From NCBI RefSeq assembly GCF_002873395.1, contig NZ_MCUV01000028.1:1-37708 (forward strand): a stretch of 37,708 nucleotides of DNA, in the 5' to 3' direction. Positions 1 to 6,718 of this stretch are shown here, piece by piece. The position numbers were made by a program, and so were the translations under genes. The stretch comes from Vibrio sp. 10N.286.49.B3. Lineage in GTDB: Bacteria > Pseudomonadota > Gammaproteobacteria > Enterobacterales > Vibrionaceae. The notes under the pieces are model-generated. The model did no database searches. It was given only the letters and a program-made list of their open reading frames with translations, and was not told the DNA's origin. The number at the start of each line of letters is the position of its first letter. The stretch's first letter is position 1.

Positions 1-2
1 AT

Positions 3-209
3 GTTATAGATATAGAAAAAAATTTAAAATCAGGAATGTCATTAAAAGAAAGCTTTGAATATAAACCAAAGCTTGATAAATCAAAAGAAAAAACAAAACA
101 AAAATTAAAAGAATCTTCTAACAAAATAGATGATTCTTATAAGAAAAAATCTAAGTATAAGATTGACGCAAACGGAAAAGTTGTTAAACGTGATGATGAT
201 GAAAATTAA
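3..209 (+). CDS. Partial C-terminus of an unrecognised lysine-rich protein of the mobile element
   Basis: An open frame enters from the left edge and ends with TAA at 207-209, giving the last 68 residues of a protein whose start lies outside the window. The visible part is strongly charged (repeated KSKEK/KTKQK-type segments and an acidic RDDDEN end) and looks like a soluble, possibly coiled or disordered tail. Codon use is very AT-rich, like the neighbouring replication gene. It converges on that gene with no bases between the two stop codons, which argues that both are genuine. I do not recognise a family; a mobilisation or other plasmid protein is possible but is only a guess. Confidence 0.5.
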   Translation, partial: VIDIEKNLKSGMSLKESFEYKPKLDKSKEKTKQKLKESSNKIDDSYKKKSKYKIDANGKVVKRDDDEN

Positions 210-1229
210 TTAAACATCTAGCTTTAAATCTTTTAATTCGTTAGTTAACTCATCGTCAGAACTTAATTTTTTAAATTTTGGTAAGTTAGATTTTGATGGG
301 TTTATCACTTTTTCTGACCTTGGTTCTTCTACATAATTTAAATAATCAGTGTGTCCCATTGGTGAAATCGGTTCTCTATCTAATCCATTAATCATAAATT
401 GTTTATCTTCTACACCAATTTTTTTGAGATTTTTTATGTGTTCGTTGTATCTCTCTTTTTCTTTAAGATTTTCTTCAACAGTTTGTTCTTTGTAATCCTT
501 GAGTAAGTTTAAATTGTTGTAATTACCATCTTTTGTTAGTGGGTCTTCAACAATAAACTCTTTTGACTCTTCATTAGACTTTACAGGTGTGTTTTTGTAA
601 TGAAACTTATAATGATTTGGTAAAACTTCAGCACTTTTTGTTGCAGGGTGTTTATATTCCCACTCACTTATTAAACCCAGAATTTCAAGTGATTTAAACA
701 CATTTTTAATCTCTCTAATTCGACCTGTTCGCTTTAGGTTTTTATTTATATTTAAAACATCAAGCAAGTAATTTAAGTTTAAATAAGCGTTTGGTTTCAT
801 CATTGTCATTATAGCTATTTGTGTAGCTCTTAAAGTAATACAAGACTTTAAACTCATTAAATTTATTTGTTGAAATCCTTTTTTGATTACTTCTCTTTTG
901 TAGCGTTTTGAAAACTCAAAAGATACTTTTTTATCTTTGATTGACAACGTATCAAAGAATGGATTATTCATGTTATTTATTATTTCTTCAAGTTTTGAAT
1001 AAACTAAAGAAGCAGGTAAAAATCTATTATCTGCAAGAAATCCAACTGTTGAAAAATGTTGTATTCCCTTCATTTTATTTTTGACAAAAATAGCACTTGC
1101 ATAAGCTAACACAGCCATAAAAACTTTTTGTTCCATGCTTGTGTTAAAGTTAAATAATTCTCTATGTAGGTTGTGTTTAGTGCTCATGATTGTGTTGGGT
1201 AGCCTTAAAAATATTTTGTTGTTTTCCAT
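210..1229 (-). CDS. Predicted iteron-plasmid replication initiator (RepB/Rep_3-like)
   Basis: Protein of 339 residues. ATG start at 1229 with AAAGGA about 7 bases upstream. It is rich in Lys, Asn and Ile. Two stretches look like paired winged-helix domains: residues ~30-130, and ~130-200, which contains LRATQIAIMTMM and IKNVFKSLEILGLISEW. This is the general layout of RepB/Rep_3 initiators that bind iterons and open the plasmid origin. The family match is by pattern only and no single signature motif is decisive. Context is the stronger support: four 23-bp direct repeats lie about 220 bp upstream of its start, and an inverted repeat that could serve as an autoregulatory operator lies between. 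The C-terminal ~120 residues are low-complexity and charged. A different DNA-binding role cannot be excluded. Confidence 0.62.
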   Translation of the reverse strand: MENNKIFLRLPNTIMSTKHNLHRELFNFNTSMEQKVFMAVLAYASAIFVKNKMKGIQHFSTVGFLADNRFLPASLVYSKLEEIINNMNNPFFDTLSIKDKKVSFEFSKRYKREVIKKGFQQINLMSLKSCITLRATQIAIMTMMKPNAYLNLNYLLDVLNINKNLKRTGRIREIKNVFKSLEILGLISEWEYKHPATKSAEVLPNHYKFHYKNTPVKSNEESKEFIVEDPLTKDGNYNNLNLLKDYKEQTVEENLKEKERYNEHIKNLKKIGVEDKQFMINGLDREPISPMGHTDYLNYVEEPRSEKVINPSKSNLPKFKKLSSDDELTNELKDLKLDV

Positions 1230-1231
1230 TG

Positions 1232-1291
1232 TAATAATCCTTTATTTTAATTTTTGTTGTTAGTTAAACCTCTAAAATTAAGGGATTATTA
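1232..1291. promoter_or_regulatory. Inverted repeat upstream of rep; candidate autoregulatory operator
   Basis: Arms TAATAATCC (1232-1240) and GGATTATTA (1283-1291) are exact reverse complements separated by 42 bp. The first arm overlaps the region of the rep ribosome-binding site. A TATAAT hexamer overlaps the second arm (1290-1295). In iteron plasmids Rep dimers often repress their own gene through inverted repeats; that is the inference here. The arms do not resemble the iteron sequence, so another regulator is possible. Confidence 0.4.
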
Positions 1292-1330
1292 TAATATTTT
1301 CATAAAACACACTTTACTAAAGGTAATTTT

Positions 1331-1375
1331 ATGCTATTAATATTTATATCTCTTTGGAATGAGAAGTTTAGTTAA
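1331..1375 (+). CDS. Possible 14-residue peptide ORF between rep and the iterons
   Basis: ATG at 1331 is preceded by AAAGG with seven bases of spacing, a good ribosome-binding site. The frame codes for 14 residues, hydrophobic at first (MLLIFISLW), and stops at 1375, five bases before a strong rho-independent terminator. The arrangement of promoter-like AT-rich DNA, binding site, tiny ORF and terminator could be a leader peptide, a micro-protein or simply a short regulatory RNA made divergently from rep. Chance is also possible for an ORF this short. Confidence 0.22.
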   Translation: MLLIFISLWNEKFS

Positions 1376-1379
1376 AGAC

Positions 1380-1405
1380 AGCCACCTGCTAAGTGGCTTT
1401 TTTTT
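1380..1405 (+). terminator. Rho-independent terminator, plus strand, beside the rep promoter
   Basis: Stem AGCCAC/GTGGCT around a seven-base loop, followed by a run of eight T. It faces right, away from rep, so it must end a short plus-strand transcript that starts in the rep control region. Confidence 0.75.
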
Positions 1406-1446
1406 CGTCTTGATTTCAGTAGACCATTTATTTCTAATTAGTCAAG

Positions 1447-1538
1447 CCTAACCAGTCACCACCCAAAAACTTAACCATTCACCACCTATAAACTTAACTA
1501 GTTACCACCCAATCACCTAGCTACTTGCCACCCTAATA
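1447..1538. repeat. Four 23-bp direct repeats (iterons): candidate replication origin
   Basis: Four head-to-tail units occupy 1447-1469, 1470-1492, 1493-1515 and 1516-1538 with no bases between them. They share a consensus close to CYTAACYAKTYACCACCYA followed by an A-rich end; the ACCACC core is in three units and GCCACC in the fourth. A 23-bp period is about two helical turns, so an initiator would bind all copies on one face. Next to a predicted Rep gene this is the classic layout of an iteron-controlled theta origin. Confidence 0.75.
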
Positions 1539-1712
1539 AGATCACAATTAAAACTAATTAAGATATTTAAGAAAGAATATATATAAGATCATAGTGAAGA
1601 TAAGTTTATTTATTCTTTTTATCGGCCTCAGGCCAAAGCATAAAAATTTGTCTGATTTTTCGAATGAGCTTGCGAGTGAGGGTTTAAAATCCATTTTAGC
1701 CAATTAAATGAA
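1539..1712. other. AT-rich non-coding stretch flanking the iterons
   Basis: No gene is seen. The segment directly after the iterons (about 1550-1620) is nearly pure A/T, suitable as an unwinding region. A short perfect palindrome, GGCC-TCA-GGCC, lies at 1624-1634. A GAGCTTGCG string at about 1667 recurs, as GAGCTTGCG, at 4783-4791 on the far side of the restriction-modification genes. Confidence 0.35.
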
Positions 1713-1736
1713 AAGCCTATCTAATTAGATAGGCTT
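1713..1736 (-). terminator. Palindromic terminator after the restriction-modification operon
   Basis: A perfect 24-bp palindrome with half-site AAGCCTATCTAA ends 26 bp past the stop codon of the specificity gene. On the minus strand it runs into TTTTCATTT, so it most likely ends that operon; it may work in both directions. Confidence 0.6.
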
Positions 1737-1762
1737 ATATATAAATCGTCTTGAAATACCAT

Positions 1763-2722
1763 TTAAATATTCGAGCTGTAAGGTAAAGAAGAGATATACT
1801 TCTCCATATAATCTAAATCTAGCTTACCATTTTTTGTAGGTAATGAAATCTTAGTTTCTTTCATTCTATCCATATGCCATTTTCTACCATAACTAAATTT
1901 AAATTTATTTTGTCTAATTATTGGAATAATAAACAAAGCTATGAATTGGTTAAATTTAGCAAAATATTCATCTCTAGGATAAAGCACATTGACATCATCA
2001 GAAGCCCAAAAATCAATAGGTTGATAAAATGCTTCACCTACTGAACCGTTATAATTAACAGCGATCACATTCCCTTTATGAATAGATTCTTGCCCTACGG
2101 TATTAGTTAAACCATTATTACTATCAGTTGAACCTATGAATGGCGTATCACCTTTAGTCATATTTGCTTTTGTTAACCGCTTCCCTTTCTTTAGTTCGAA
2201 AAGTTGACCCAAAGTATAGGTTTCCCAATACTTATCTTCATATAAGCTTTTGACTGAACCAGTAAATTTAGGATTTTCTGCATAATCAAAAACTGACAAG
2301 TCTACTTTATTAACCCAATCAGGAAAGTCCTTAAAATGCGGTACTTTTAAAGCTCTTAAAGTCCTATTTGCTTGCCTACCATAACTATATCTATACTTAT
2401 TAGCCCTTATACAAGAACAATAATATAGCTTTTCGGCATCGCTTAGATTTATAGTTTTTTTAACCTCTAGACAAAATATATGATACCCCGTGTAATAATC
2501 TTCTGGTTGTAAAAACGCTTCTAATACAGAACCACCAAGAGAAACTGTAATAGTCCCTTTTGGTATTTTTTTCATTCCACTTATTTCGGAAACTATCGCT
2601 GATACACCATTGTTTTTTGCTGTTCTTGAAACAAAATTTACACCAGAGTCTGACTTATCAAGTTTATTTAAATCTAGACTGTTTCCATAATAAATATCGA
2701 AAATATCTTGTAGATCAACCAT
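1763..2722 (-). CDS. Specificity (S/B) subunit of a BcgI-like type IIB restriction-modification system
   Basis: Protein of 319 residues from ATG at 2722, which has TAAGG seven bases upstream. A TTG six bases earlier would overlap the preceding stop and is less likely. The protein has two related halves, each a target-recognition domain followed by a conserved segment: residues ~70-130 with YYTGYHIFCLEV and RYSYGRQANRTL, and ~220-290 with FWASDDVNVLYP and KFSYGRKWHMDR. Two half-sites of this kind read the two parts of a split DNA target. The length fits the BcgI B subunit (about 340 residues) rather than type I HsdS (usually over 380). The gene starts two bases after the nuclease-methylase gene stops, so the subunits are probably translationally coupled. 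The target sequence cannot be read from this. Confidence 0.82.
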   Translation of the reverse strand: MVDLQDIFDIYYGNSLDLNKLDKSDSGVNFVSRTAKNNGVSAIVSEISGMKKIPKGTITVSLGGSVLEAFLQPEDYYTGYHIFCLEVKKTINLSDAEKLYYCSCIRANKYRYSYGRQANRTLRALKVPHFKDFPDWVNKVDLSVFDYAENPKFTGSVKSLYEDKYWETYTLGQLFELKKGKRLTKANMTKGDTPFIGSTDSNNGLTNTVGQESIHKGNVIAVNYNGSVGEAFYQPIDFWASDDVNVLYPRDEYFAKFNQFIALFIIPIIRQNKFKFSYGRKWHMDRMKETKISLPTKNGKLDLDYMEKYISSLPYSSNI

Positions 2723-2724
2723 AA

Positions 2725-4617
2725 TCAAACCTTACTCATTAGTTTGAATATGGCATAACTTTTAACAACTTCCTCAAAGTCACTTTTCTTCAAGGTAGAG
2801 TAATCAGTCTCCATATATGCTTCGGCAATCCATTCACTATCAGCATCAACATAAGCAGTAACAGACTCACCAGCATGAACCTCATTATTGTTATATGCTT
2901 CTAACCAACGAGATTTAATATCTTGCCATTGATGATTTAAATCAATACGTCCCATATGTTTTGTTTTGATATAACCATCATCACGCCAATAGCCAAACCA
3001 AGTTTTTTTGTTTGTTTCTGCATGTGGTTTATGCGCTTCAAATACAACGATACAAGTAACCGTCCCTACTGGATAAAACAGCTCGCTAGACATAGACATA
3101 ACGGCTTTTAGTGTATGTTTTTCTAAAATTTCGCTCTTGGCTTTATTAGGGCTAATCACACAGCTAACGGGAATAATTGCAATGCCCAAACCACCTTTCT
3201 CAAGAAGATCTAGCATTTCTTTAACAAAATAGAGTTCATGTAACTCTGCATCACTTTTCGATTGTGCATATGGAGGGTTTAATAAACCAATATTAGGTCT
3301 TTTTACACCACGAGCAGGATCTGGGTTTATAATTGCAGTCTTTAAAGTTGGTTCAAAGCAACTACTTTGATGAAGGTTGGCTTTACCATCACCCCGTAAG
3401 ATCATGTTACTTGCCGCTAGAGCAAACATTTTAGGGCTGTTCTCTATACCGATTAAACGATTTTTCTTAATGTCTAACCTTTCTTCTTCCGTCATGGCAG
3501 TTTTCAGCATTTTGTGCATAGCTGAAATCAAGAAACCACCTGTTCCTGCACAGATATCAATAACTGTATCTTTCTTCGTTATATTAGCAATATCACAAAA
3601 TAGCTCTGTAATATGTCGAGGGGTTAAAACAATGCCTAATGCCTTTTTATCACCAGCGGTATATTTTAAAAATTCGCCATAGAAATGACCTACAACGTCA
3701 AAGTTATGGTAAACACTGATAAACGGCCATACATTATCATTAATCTCTTTTATGACTTCGAACAAAACACCTTTGGGGTATTTTTTAGACATTTTTGCGT
3801 CAGGCTTACCTAAATTTGGTTGTCCAGCAACACCCGCATAAGGTTGAAGCATTGTATCTTTTTTAGCTTGTGGTATATCAGCCCTATCAAGTTCATCCTT
3901 GATTGCTTCTAGCCATTTTCTAGGCATATCTTCAGCATTATAGAACTTAAAAGAGTTAAGAAATGGTTGGTTCATTAAAGCGATTAACGTCCCACTAACT
4001 AAAAGAGGTTTATCTTCTTCTGATACCTTTGCAGCAGTCCAAATGAGTTCATGTAAGTCTTTAGCAAAAGCTAATAAATCACTATGTCTCTTTCTTTCAA
4101 CTAATGGATCAAATGACGCTAGACGGTAATAATCTTCAAAAGAAAGAATATCTTTAACTTCTAAACCATCTTCGTTAGTTAGAACTTTATGCTCTTTCGT
4201 TCCACAAGGGATCAGATAATTAGAGATTTTAGTGTAATCTTCTGATGTTCCACTTACCGCAAGAGCTAACACGGTGTAATCTTTAGATAAATGCTTTGCA
4301 TAATGTAAAACACCATCGACAGCGTAATCTTTGGCTTTGTCTAGATCTGGACTTTCGTGAAATTTCGTATCTGCTTTACATTCAACTACTATCAAAAAGT
4401 TAGGATCAGATTCCCAAGTTATGATGAACTCAGGATAACCACCTTTACCTGTCTTAGCTTTACTTGCCGTTTTTAAAAGGTTTTGAACTCGTTTAATTTG
4501 AGATTTTTGTTCTTCTATAACTATGCCATTGTCAGCTTGAAAGTAATTACTCTCTCTTAGCTTCTCTCTCACAAAGTTTTCGGTAATTCTTTCATTCGCC
4601 ACAAGTAACCCAGCCAT
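2725..4617 (-). CDS. Fused nuclease and N6-adenine methyltransferase (A subunit) of a BcgI-like system
   Basis: Protein of 630 residues. The N-terminal ~190 residues contain a PD-(D/E)XK nuclease signature, YPEFIITW followed by FLIVVECKAD (residues ~60-85). The middle is a class I N6-adenine methyltransferase: motif I DICAGTGGF (~355) and catalytic motif IV NPPYAQ (~447). Fusion of cutting and methylating parts in about 630 residues, with a separate ~320-residue specificity protein, is the architecture of BcgI, which cuts on both sides of its site and needs AdoMet. No translocase or helicase domain is present, which excludes an ordinary type I system. The start ATG at 4617 has no strong ribosome-binding site, which may keep expression low. 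It is the first gene of the operon, and the system probably helps maintain the island or defend it against phage. Confidence 0.85.
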   Translation of the reverse strand: MAGLLVANERITENFVREKLRESNYFQADNGIVIEEQKSQIKRVQNLLKTASKAKTGKGGYPEFIITWESDPNFLIVVECKADTKFHESPDLDKAKDYAVDGVLHYAKHLSKDYTVLALAVSGTSEDYTKISNYLIPCGTKEHKVLTNEDGLEVKDILSFEDYYRLASFDPLVERKRHSDLLAFAKDLHELIWTAAKVSEEDKPLLVSGTLIALMNQPFLNSFKFYNAEDMPRKWLEAIKDELDRADIPQAKKDTMLQPYAGVAGQPNLGKPDAKMSKKYPKGVLFEVIKEINDNVWPFISVYHNFDVVGHFYGEFLKYTAGDKKALGIVLTPRHITELFCDIANITKKDTVIDICAGTGGFLISAMHKMLKTAMTEEERLDIKKNRLIGIENSPKMFALAASNMILRGDGKANLHQSSCFEPTLKTAIINPDPARGVKRPNIGLLNPPYAQSKSDAELHELYFVKEMLDLLEKGGLGIAIIPVSCVISPNKAKSEILEKHTLKAVMSMSSELFYPVGTVTCIVVFEAHKPHAETNKKTWFGYWRDDGYIKTKHMGRIDLNHQWQDIKSRWLEAYNNNEVHAGESVTAYVDADSEWIAEAYMETDYSTLKKSDFEEVVKSYAIFKLMSKV

Positions 4618-4774
4618 ATGTAATTGTTAAAATTAAATGCCTGATTATACGTTAATATACTGAAAACCATAAATGTTAATTTGAGTCGGTTATGAGACCA
4701 AAATAGATAGATTTATTGTCAATAGAGCAGCCGTTTAGTATTATCTCTTTTGTGCAAGAACGGAATTTTGCATT

Positions 4775-4809
4775 GCTCGAAAGAGCTTGCGCCCCAACTA
4801 CAAAGGGGC
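4775..4809 (+). promoter_or_regulatory. Tandem leader hairpins, the second hiding the ribosome-binding site
   Basis: GCTC-GAAA-GAGC (4775-4786) is a hairpin with a GNRA tetraloop. Immediately after it GCCCC (4791-4795) can pair with GGGGC (4805-4809). The GGGG is the probable ribosome-binding site of the gene starting at 4817, so the stem would block translation until opened. The pairing is seen in the sequence; the control role is inferred. Confidence 0.4.
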
Positions 4810-4816
4810 AATTAAA

Positions 4817-5098
4817 ATGAAAAAAAGTGATGAACCAACGCTAACTCACATGATTCTACTTCAGCAGTTTAACTACAGGGCTTTAATCCCAGTTGAAGAA
4901 CTTGCTGAACCGTATTTGAATCTTGCACGTAGAACCGCTTTAAACAGGGCTAAAACGCATTCTTTGCCTTTTCCTTGCTTCAGGGTCGGTGATACGCAAA
5001 AGTCTCCTTACGTTGTAGCATTGAGCGATTTAGTCGAATTTATCGACAGAAGAATTGAAGAGGAGAAAAGCTTATGGAAAAGCTTTCAAATTGGATGA
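4817..5098 (+). CDS. PrtN/AlpA-like small DNA-binding regulator of the mobile element
   Basis: Protein of 93 residues. I place the start at ATG 4817, eight bases after AAAGGGG; a TTG further upstream would add ten residues but lies inside the leader hairpins. The sequence (LLQQFNYRALIPVEELAEPYL, then RRTALNRAKTHSLPFPCFR) resembles pyocin-activator PrtN-type proteins: a short helix-turn-helix module that reads like an AlpA/excisionase fold. Such proteins are common next to the attachment end of prophages and islands, where they control excision or element genes. It lies ~270 bp from the dusA junction and is divergent from the restriction-modification operon. The family call rests on overall pattern and the exact role is unknown. 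Confidence 0.6.
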   Translation: MKKSDEPTLTHMILLQQFNYRALIPVEELAEPYLNLARRTALNRAKTHSLPFPCFRVGDTQKSPYVVALSDLVEFIDRRIEEEKSLWKSFQIG

Positions 5099-5121
5099 TA
5101 ATTCTGGCAAGGAAAGTTGTT

Positions 5122-5150
5122 CCTGCTTCGGCAGGTTCAGCTTTTTTTTT
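5122..5150 (+). terminator. Rho-independent terminator after the PrtN-like gene
   Basis: CCTGC-TTCG-GCAGG, a very stable UUCG-loop hairpin, followed by TTCAGC and nine T. It lies 24 bp past the stop codon. Confidence 0.8.
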
Positions 5151-5164
5151 ACTTGAAAAACGGG

Positions 5165-5354
5165 TTGACCCCAGATGACCTCAAAGAATCTATTGAACCG
5201 ATATTGGTTAAAATTTGTAGAAGCGATGGTAAAATATGTCACAATATGCAAGAATAAATAAAAACGTGCAAAAACAATAACTTAAAATAAAATTATTTTT
5301 AAAAAAATTCTTTTTAACCCCCACATTGACCCCCAGACACAATAACCCCCTAGA
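5165..5354. repeat. Repeated TTGACCCCCAGA-like motif next to the attachment junction
   Basis: Related 11-12-base motifs occur at 5165-5176 (TTGACCCCAGAT), 5314-5325 (TTAACCCCCACA), 5326-5337 (TTGACCCCCAGA) and 5343-5354 (TAACCCCCTAGA). Three of them are clustered within 60 bp of the dusA fragment. Clustered short repeats beside a junction are typical of arm-type binding sites for a tyrosine integrase; that role is inferred. A 7-bp inverted repeat, CTAGATA (5350-5356) and TATCTAG (5368-5374), overlaps the end of the cluster. Apart from the motif, 5180-5313 shows no gene. Confidence 0.45.
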
Positions 5355-5370
5355 TAAACCCTTGAAATAT

Positions 5371-5463
5371 CTAGTATTTTTCAGTTAAGTCAGTCCAATC
5401 GAGCATCGGGGCTACGGAAAGGCGACTTGAATGGAATTCACTTGTATTATTGGTTTTTGTCAT
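5371..5463 (-). pseudogene. dusA: Displaced 5' fragment of dusA (tRNA-dihydrouridine synthase A)
   Basis: ATG at 5463, with TAGGT seven bases upstream, opens a 30-codon frame. Its residues 14-25 read RLSVAPMLDWTD, the highly conserved N-terminus of DusA, the FMN enzyme that makes dihydrouridine at tRNA positions 20/20a. In intact DusA this continues RH.RYF and about 300 more residues; here it becomes LTEKY and stops. The rest is not in the window. The break marks the insertion point of the element to the left: the fragment keeps the native dusA promoter and start, and the remainder of the gene should lie past the other end of the element, usually with a substitute start supplied by the element. 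Confidence 0.85.
5383..5400. other. Attachment-site junction of the dusA-integrated element
   Basis: DusA homology runs on the minus strand through the codons for D-W-T-D (5400-5389) and is lost at the next codon. The crossover core is therefore within or just before 5383-5400. The exact core needs the opposite junction, which is outside the window. Confidence 0.65.
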
Positions 5464-5504
5464 TGTTTTACCTACATTTTAACCATTCAAATCCATTTTG
5501 AACT

Positions 5505-5741
5505 TCAGGAAATTTTGCTCTGTTTTGCTTTAGTGTATTTTAATATAAAGCGATTAAGAGAGTGAAGAAAAAGCAGGCAATGATACACAGAGAGGCAGGG
5601 ATTTTCAAAAGGAAAGCGTTTGATGATGATTTCTCTTACCACCAAAGCGCTTTCAAGCCCATTGTTACCCCAAATACGATAACTATTACCTACCCCGCAT
5701 TCTGACGGTTTACCTGTTGAAAGGTCGGGCTTATTTGTCAT
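5505..5741 (-). CDS. Doubtful 78-residue ORF upstream of the dusA fragment
   Basis: An open frame of 78 codons lies in the 355-bp gap between the dusA start (5463) and kduD (5819). It has no clear ribosome-binding site, no recognised domain and a serine/lysine-rich end; the N-terminal half (RIWGNNGLESALVV) looks more protein-like than the rest. It may be a remnant or chance. The gap should also carry the promoters of dusA (leftward) and kduD (rightward), but I see no convincing hexamers. Confidence 0.2.
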   Translation of the reverse strand: MTNKPDLSTGKPSECGVGNSYRIWGNNGLESALVVREIIIKRFPFENPCLSVYHCLLFLHSLNRFILKYTKAKQSKIS

Positions 5742-5818
5742 ACTTTAAGACTCGGGTTTTTCGCTAAACTTTTTCGCTAAACCATGACAAATAATCAATA
5801 ATGACAAAGGATAGTAAG

Positions 5819-6580
5819 ATGGTATTAGAAGCATTTAATCTCGATGGTAAGGTTGCGATTGTTACAGGATGCAATACAGGATTAGGTCAAGCCATCGCAC
5901 TTGGTTTAGCTCAAGCTGGCTGTAAGATTGTTGGCGTAAATCGCTCGGCGCCAACGGAAACCATGCAAAAAATGCAAGACAGTGGCTATGCCTTTTTAGA
6001 TGTGCGCTGTGATTTAATTCAACAAGATGGCATCGACAATATCATAGAGCAAACCATCGCTGAATTTGGCAAGGTGGACATACTGGTCAACAACGCTGGC
6101 ATCATTCGCCGTCAAGATGCGATCGACTTTACCGAGCAAGATTGGGATGATGTGATGAACATTAACTCAAAAACCGTCTTCTTCTTATCTCAAGCGGTAG
6201 CGAAGCAATTCATCGCGCAAGGAAAAGGCGGTAAGATCATTAATATTGCTTCAATGCTATCGTTCCAGGGGGGTATTCGAGTGCCGTCTTACACTGCATC
6301 AAAGAGTGCCATTATGGGAGTCACTCGTGCTATGGCGAACGAATGGGCACGTCATAACATCAACGTCAATGCGATTGCTCCTGGCTATATGGCAACCAAT
6401 AATACCGAAGCTTTACGTGCTGATGAAAACCGTAATGCAGCGATCCTTGAACGTATTCCTGCAGAGCGCTGGGGCACACCGGAAGATATCGCCGGTCCTT
6501 GTGTATTCTTAGCCTCTGATGCTGCAGCGTATGTAAATGGCTATACCATTGCTGTCGATGGCGGCTGGTTAGCAAGATAA
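5819..6580 (+). CDS. kduD: 2-dehydro-3-deoxy-D-gluconate 5-dehydrogenase (KduD), SDR family
   Basis: Protein of 253 residues from ATG 5819, which has AAAGGA seven bases upstream; an ATG at 5801 lacks a binding site, and 253 residues is the E. coli KduD length. Short-chain dehydrogenase: nucleotide-binding TGCNTGLG (residues ~16-23), NNAG (~90) and catalytic Ser with YTASK (~155-159). The C-terminus, YVNGYTIAVDGGWLAR, is essentially identical to KduD. The enzyme interconverts 2,5-diketo-3-deoxygluconate and KDG with NAD(P)H, feeding unsaturated uronates from pectin or related polymers into KDG metabolism. A close SDR relative reduces DEH in alginate breakdown, which would fit the PL6 lyase nearby, though the closest match is KduD. 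No kduI or kinase is beside it. Confidence 0.88.
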   Translation: MVLEAFNLDGKVAIVTGCNTGLGQAIALGLAQAGCKIVGVNRSAPTETMQKMQDSGYAFLDVRCDLIQQDGIDNIIEQTIAEFGKVDILVNNAGIIRRQDAIDFTEQDWDDVMNINSKTVFFLSQAVAKQFIAQGKGGKIINIASMLSFQGGIRVPSYTASKSAIMGVTRAMANEWARHNINVNAIAPGYMATNNTEALRADENRNAAILERIPAERWGTPEDIAGPCVFLASDAAAYVNGYTIAVDGGWLAR

Positions 6581-6625
6581 ATCGATAGCAACCAACTAAG
6601 ACTAGCAAACATTTATCCGCGCATA

Positions 6626-6662
6626 AAAAACCGCCTTGGCTAACGCTAACCAAGGCGGTTTA
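6626..6662. terminator. Bidirectional terminator between kduD and the LPMO gene
   Basis: Long stem AACCGCCTTGG / CCAAGGCGGTT around a ten-base loop, flanked by A on the left and T on the right. It lies between two convergent genes and can serve both. Confidence 0.8.
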
Positions 6663-6718
6663 TTGATTGAGATAAGTCACTCACTTACATCATAGCAATC
6701 GTAATAAACGCGCTAAAA

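Noticed and set aside
5074..5178. 34-codon ORF overlapping the end of the PrtN-like gene
   Set aside because: The UUCG terminator hairpin lies inside it, and it has no recognised content.
1..5400. Left 5.4 kb as an assembly chimera of plasmid and chromosome
   Set aside because: The join falls exactly inside the known dusA insertion target with integrase-site-like repeats beside it, which a random misjoin would not produce. Read support should still be checked.
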